Positions 3,250-6,083 of a stretch of 6,083 nucleotides of DNA are shown here, in pieces. This stretch comes from Phycisphaerales bacterium. Its GTDB lineage: Bacteria; Planctomycetota; Phycisphaerae; SM23-33. Every line of letters begins with the position of its first letter. Position 1 is the first letter of the stretch. The DNA lies in NCBI GenBank assembly GCA_003171235.1, contig PMYM01000103.1, positions 11,257 through 17,339 on the forward strand, given 5' to 3'. The notes under the pieces were generated by a model that saw only the letters and a program-made list of their open reading frames with translations, did no database searches and had not been told where the DNA came from. Position numbers and translations under genes: made by a program.

Positions 3250-6083
3250 TGGACTTCACTCTCCACGATTGCGATTTCTTCTTTGGTCAGGCCGTAGAGG
3301 TCGTAAACCAGCCGGTCGATTTCGGCGTCGGTGGCTTCTATCTGGCGCTGAATCGCCGCCCGCTGGGATTCAGATTTGGCCGAAGAAAGTTGTTTGTGCA
3401 TGGCCAACATCGAATCGACCAGCTTTACCATGCGATCATGGACCGTCTTGTCAGATGGATTCTTCGCGTCAATCGGGCGAATCGGGACTTGCTCCATGTA
3501 CTGATAAATCAGGCGGTAGCGGTATTCGCCGGCGCGGATGCCGAATGGGATGCTGATATTACTAATCGCAAACCAAAACAACCGACTATTGAGCAAGCCG
3601 AGCAGATAAAGACTATCGGACCCGAGGCAATACGCGGTGTTCGCCAGATAGACTCCTTCACGGTCAACGCAAAAGCGCGGACCTTTGCAGATGTCGGGGA
3701 AAATAATCTTCGGTGCTTCGAGATAAGAGTAGTAATCGCAGGGGCGCAGTTCCCAAAAGAAATTTCCTTGGTCTTGGCGTTTCCGTAGTGCGCTCTCGAA
3801 TTGCTCAAGATGCTTGGCGATGCCAGTATGATTCTGGCTCAACCATTCCCATGCCTGTTTTTCAGATACGCTACCTTTCCTGGCCTTCGCAATTTCCCCC
3901 CATGTCCAACCGCAGGGGATGACGATCATCAATTTGCCGTCGTCTTCAACGTGGTAACGGCGAATGTCTTCGCCGCCGAGAAAGGGTCTGATCAAAGACG
4001 CGCTTGCTGGCGATTTCTTGATTATCGCTTTCCGCTGCACTGCCGTAATCACGAACGCATCGTTCAAACCCGTTTTCAGGCCGTAGAACATTTTTCGTTC
4101 AACGTATTCGCCGAGCGATTTCCCCGCCTTCGCTATTTTTTCAAAAACTGCCGCTTCTGCATCGGACTTCAAGGCCCATGCCGCTACCGAAAATCTTTCG
4201 GGCGGGATTGTGTATGATTGCTGTGTGACATACGGCATCAGGTTCGCGATTTCCAAGGATGGAATACTGCAAATCTGTATCCGTGGCAACGGTATGGTCG
4301 CACCTTTTGAAATCAGCGGGATACAAACGTAGGTATCTTTTGCGCTCGCAAACACTGGCAACCCGCCAAAGTCCACCATTTGCAGGACCGTGCCAACCGA
4401 CTTTAAGTGACGGCGCAACCGTTCGCCAAACGTTGCGCGAAGAAAACCACTGGATACAATGTAACTGAACAGCCCGCCAACCTTCAGCAGGCTCAACGAT
4501 TTCTCCATGAAGTAGATGTAGAGGTCAGCGGTCCCGTCAAAGGACTTGTAATGCTGGGCAAAGTATTCCTTCAGTTTGGACAGGCCCTCCTGCCGAACGT
4601 ACGGCGGGTTGCCGATAACGCAGTCGAACCCGCCGGCGGTTTTTGAGGAAAAGGCGGCGGGGAATTCGCGTTTCCAGTCGAAGGCGTTGACGCGGGTGAA
4701 TTCCTCGGGGTCGGGGATCAGGCGGCCGGTGAAGTAGTCCGGGCCGATGAGGGAATTGCCGCACTTGATGTTGTCGGAGAGGTTGGGCAGGGCCCGCTCG
4801 TGGAACAGCCGCATGGTGTCGCCGACGGTTTCGGCCGACTCGCCCTCCAGCACCTTCAGCAGCAGCGAGAGCTTTGACACTTCCACGGCCTGAGGGTCGA
4901 TGTCCACGCCGAAGATATGGGCGATCAGAATCCGCTTTTTCTCGGCGATGGTCAAACGCCAGTCGCCCTGGCGGGCGGCGTACACGGCCTTGGGGAAGCC
5001 TTCGGGGCCGTTGTCGATGTACCACTTCAGGCAATGGTCAAGCAGGCACTGGTAGGCGCCCAGCAGGAAAGACCCGCTGCCGCAGGCCATGTCCAGCACG
5101 CGGAAGGGCTGCTTTGTGGCACTCATGGGCGAGACGCCCATGCCACGTTTGCCGGCCAGTTGGGCGGGGCTTTTGCCCTCGATCTGTCGGCCGACGGTCT
5201 GGCGGACGATGTAATCGACGATGTACTTGGGCGTGTAGTACACCCCGCCGGCCTTGCGGACCTCGGGCTTTTCCTCGATCTTGGCCTGGTGCCCGGCCGT
5301 CAGGCGGATGACCTTGCCCAGGAACCGCTCATACACCGTGCCCAGGATTTCCACCGGCAGCACCTTGAACTCGTAAGGCGACCCGTGGGCGAAGTACAGG
5401 CTTTGCAGGATGGGCTTGAGGACCTTGTCGTCCACGGCCAGGCGGGGGGTGATGTTGTCGGGGGCCTCGGATACGGCCGCTTCCTTCTGGAAATGGAACA
5501 GGCCGGAGTTGTATTTCTCGTCGGCCCGGCGGCATAGTTCGCGCATGAAGCGGTCGTAAATTTCCGCCCGCTCGCACAGCGTCAGGAGTTGCTGTTCAGG
5601 TTCAAGCCCCTTGTCTTCGGCCATGCGCAGGAAGATCACGCGGTCGATGGTCATTTGCACCGCCCGGTTCAATTCGTCGGAAGACAGCCGGGAATTGCGC
5701 AGGGCGATGTTCCGGGCAAGCTCGTCGCGCCAGCCCTCGATCTCCCTCAGGAATTCCACGTCCACTTCGGAGGTGCCGCGTTTGCGCTTGGCGGCGGCGC
5801 GCTGGTCGAAGGCGCCCGACCAGACGGCCTCGCGCGAGAAGGTGTCCCAAAGTTCGCGCCAGCGCTCGGGGTATTCCTGGTAGCCCAGGTAGAGGGTGCG
5901 GGCGTAGGCGGCCTTGTCGCTGGGTCGCGGGCGGAGGCTGCAATCGTAAACGGCCAGTTCCTCAAAGTCCGTCAGGATGGACAGGGCGACCTTGGCGCTC
6001 CAGCCGTAGCGGCGAAGCTGGTAGGCTGGGCCGGGGTCGGCGTGGATGTTGACGCCGCACTTCTTGGCCTCGACGTAGAACTT
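3246..6083 (-). CDS. Type IIG restriction-modification enzyme (Eco57I-like), 5' end outside the window
   Basis: A single-chain enzyme that should cut unmodified DNA and use S-adenosylmethionine to methylate adenine in its own site. 945 codons are visible. The frame is open to the window edge, and the codons upstream of the first in-window GTG (5765) read as typical family sequence, so that GTG is not the start. Counting from the first visible codon: FYVEAKK (2-8) gives the E-x-K of a PD-(D/E)xK nuclease, with the preceding Asp off-window; a helical connector follows to about 270; motif X, GVYYTPKYIVDYI, is at 280-292; motif I, VLDMACGSGSFL, at 329-340; a motif II-like FGVDIDPQAVEVS at 391-403; catalytic NPPY at 492-495 (4599-4610); then GLKTGLNDAFVI (668-679) and a C-terminal specificity region. 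The tail DRLVYDLYGLTKEEIAIVE is typical of the family. A repeat is inserted in-frame before motif I. The specificity half is lower in GC. A BREX PglX protein is an alternative, but the E-x-K favours Type IIG. Target sequence unknown. Confidence 0.9.
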   Translation of the reverse strand, partial: KFYVEAKKCGVNIHADPGPAYQLRRYGWSAKVALSILTDFEELAVYDCSLRPRPSDKAAYARTLYLGYQEYPERWRELWDTFSREAVWSGAFDQRAAAKRKRGTSEVDVEFLREIEGWRDELARNIALRNSRLSSDELNRAVQMTIDRVIFLRMAEDKGLEPEQQLLTLCERAEIYDRFMRELCRRADEKYNSGLFHFQKEAAVSEAPDNITPRLAVDDKVLKPILQSLYFAHGSPYEFKVLPVEILGTVYERFLGKVIRLTAGHQAKIEEKPEVRKAGGVYYTPKYIVDYIVRQTVGRQIEGKSPAQLAGKRGMGVSPMSATKQPFRVLDMACGSGSFLLGAYQCLLDHCLKWYIDNGPEGFPKAVYAARQGDWRLTIAEKKRILIAHIFGVDIDPQAVEVSKLSLLLKVLEGESAETVGDTMRLFHERALPNLSDNIKCGNSLIGPDYFTGRLIPDPEEFTRVNAFDWKREFPAAFSSKTAGGFDCVIGNPPYVRQEGLSKLKEYFAQHYKSFDGTADLYIYFMEKSLSLLKVGGLFSYIVSSGFLRATFGERLRRHLKSVGTVLQMVDFGGLPVFASAKDTYVCIPLISKGATIPLPRIQICSIPSLEIANLMPYVTQQSYTIPPERFSVAAWALKSDAEAAVFEKIAKAGKSLGEYVERKMFYGLKTGLNDAFVITAVQRKAIIKKSPASASLIRPFLGGEDIRRYHVEDDGKLMIVIPCGWTWGEIAKARKGSVSEKQAWEWLSQNHTGIAKHLEQFESALRKRQDQGNFFWELRPCDYYSYLEAPKIIFPDICKGPRFCVDREGVYLANTAYCLGSDSLYLLGLLNSRLFWFAISNISIPFGIRAGEYRYRLIYQYMEQVPIRPIDAKNPSDKTVHDRMVKLVDSMLAMHKQLSSAKSESQRAAIQRQIEATDAEIDRLVYDLYGLTKEEIAIVESEVQ
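5116..5146. repeat. Palindromic repeat inserted in-frame in the methyltransferase gene
   Basis: GTGGC (5116-5120) pairs with GCCAC (5142-5146), and ATGGGCG (5125-5131) with CGCCCAT (5135-5141); the loop is AGA and ACTC bulges out. On the coding strand it reads GMGVSPMSAT, between AQLAGK and the motif I strand FRVLDMACGSG. The peptide has the look of a translated dispersed repeat rather than enzyme sequence. The reading frame is kept and all downstream motifs are intact, so the enzyme may tolerate it as a surface loop. Confidence 0.7.

Noticed and set aside
4917..5537. Plus-strand open frame of 206 codons opposite the enzyme gene
   Set aside because: The minus strand carries clear methyltransferase motifs here. 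The plus frame reads the repeat as HGRDAHAT and has no domain.

Overview
The window reads as bacterial chromosome from a GC-rich genome that carries many small palindromic repeats. One repeat sits in-frame inside a gene and reads as Gly-Met-Gly-Val-Ser-Pro-Met on the coding strand and His-Gly-Arg-Asp-Ala-His-Ala-Thr on the other. From memory, such peptides are common in predicted proteins of Planctomycetota and related PVC genomes, so that is my best guess at the phylum. This is inference; no marker gene is present.

Layout. Positions 1-229 hold a plausible sigma70-type promoter but no gene. Positions 230-1591 (+) encode a 453-residue protein made of twelve consecutive 34-residue TPR repeats and a Trp/Arg-rich tail. 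Positions 1592-2201 are a gene-free convergent intergenic region packed with palindromic elements: a REP-like dyad (1664-1760), a double hairpin (1782-1834), a broken copy of its left part (1947-1969), and a 231-bp element with 40-bp terminal inverted repeats (1969-2199). The rest (2202-6083) is a leftward gene group.

The leftward group starts outside the window with a Type IIG (Eco57I-like) restriction-modification enzyme, a single chain combining nuclease, adenine methyltransferase and specificity domain. Its visible part begins at the E-x-K of the nuclease. The stop overlaps, as ATGA, the start of a 155-residue single-pass membrane protein. Next come a 42-codon remnant of the 3' end of a second, diverged enzyme of the same family, a 21-codon ORF again starting at an ATGA overlap, and a 121-residue protein of unknown function with a good ribosome binding site.

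The segment from just past the NPPY motif (about 4560) down to 2202 is lower in GC (hand-counted 60-bp samples 45-55%) than the methyltransferase core and the TPR gene (62-65%). Together with the 3'-end remnant, this suggests that the specificity half and its accessory genes have been exchanged. The best candidates for something undescribed are the Type IIG/membrane-protein pair with its repeated junction, and the families of palindromes, one of which shows compensatory base changes.
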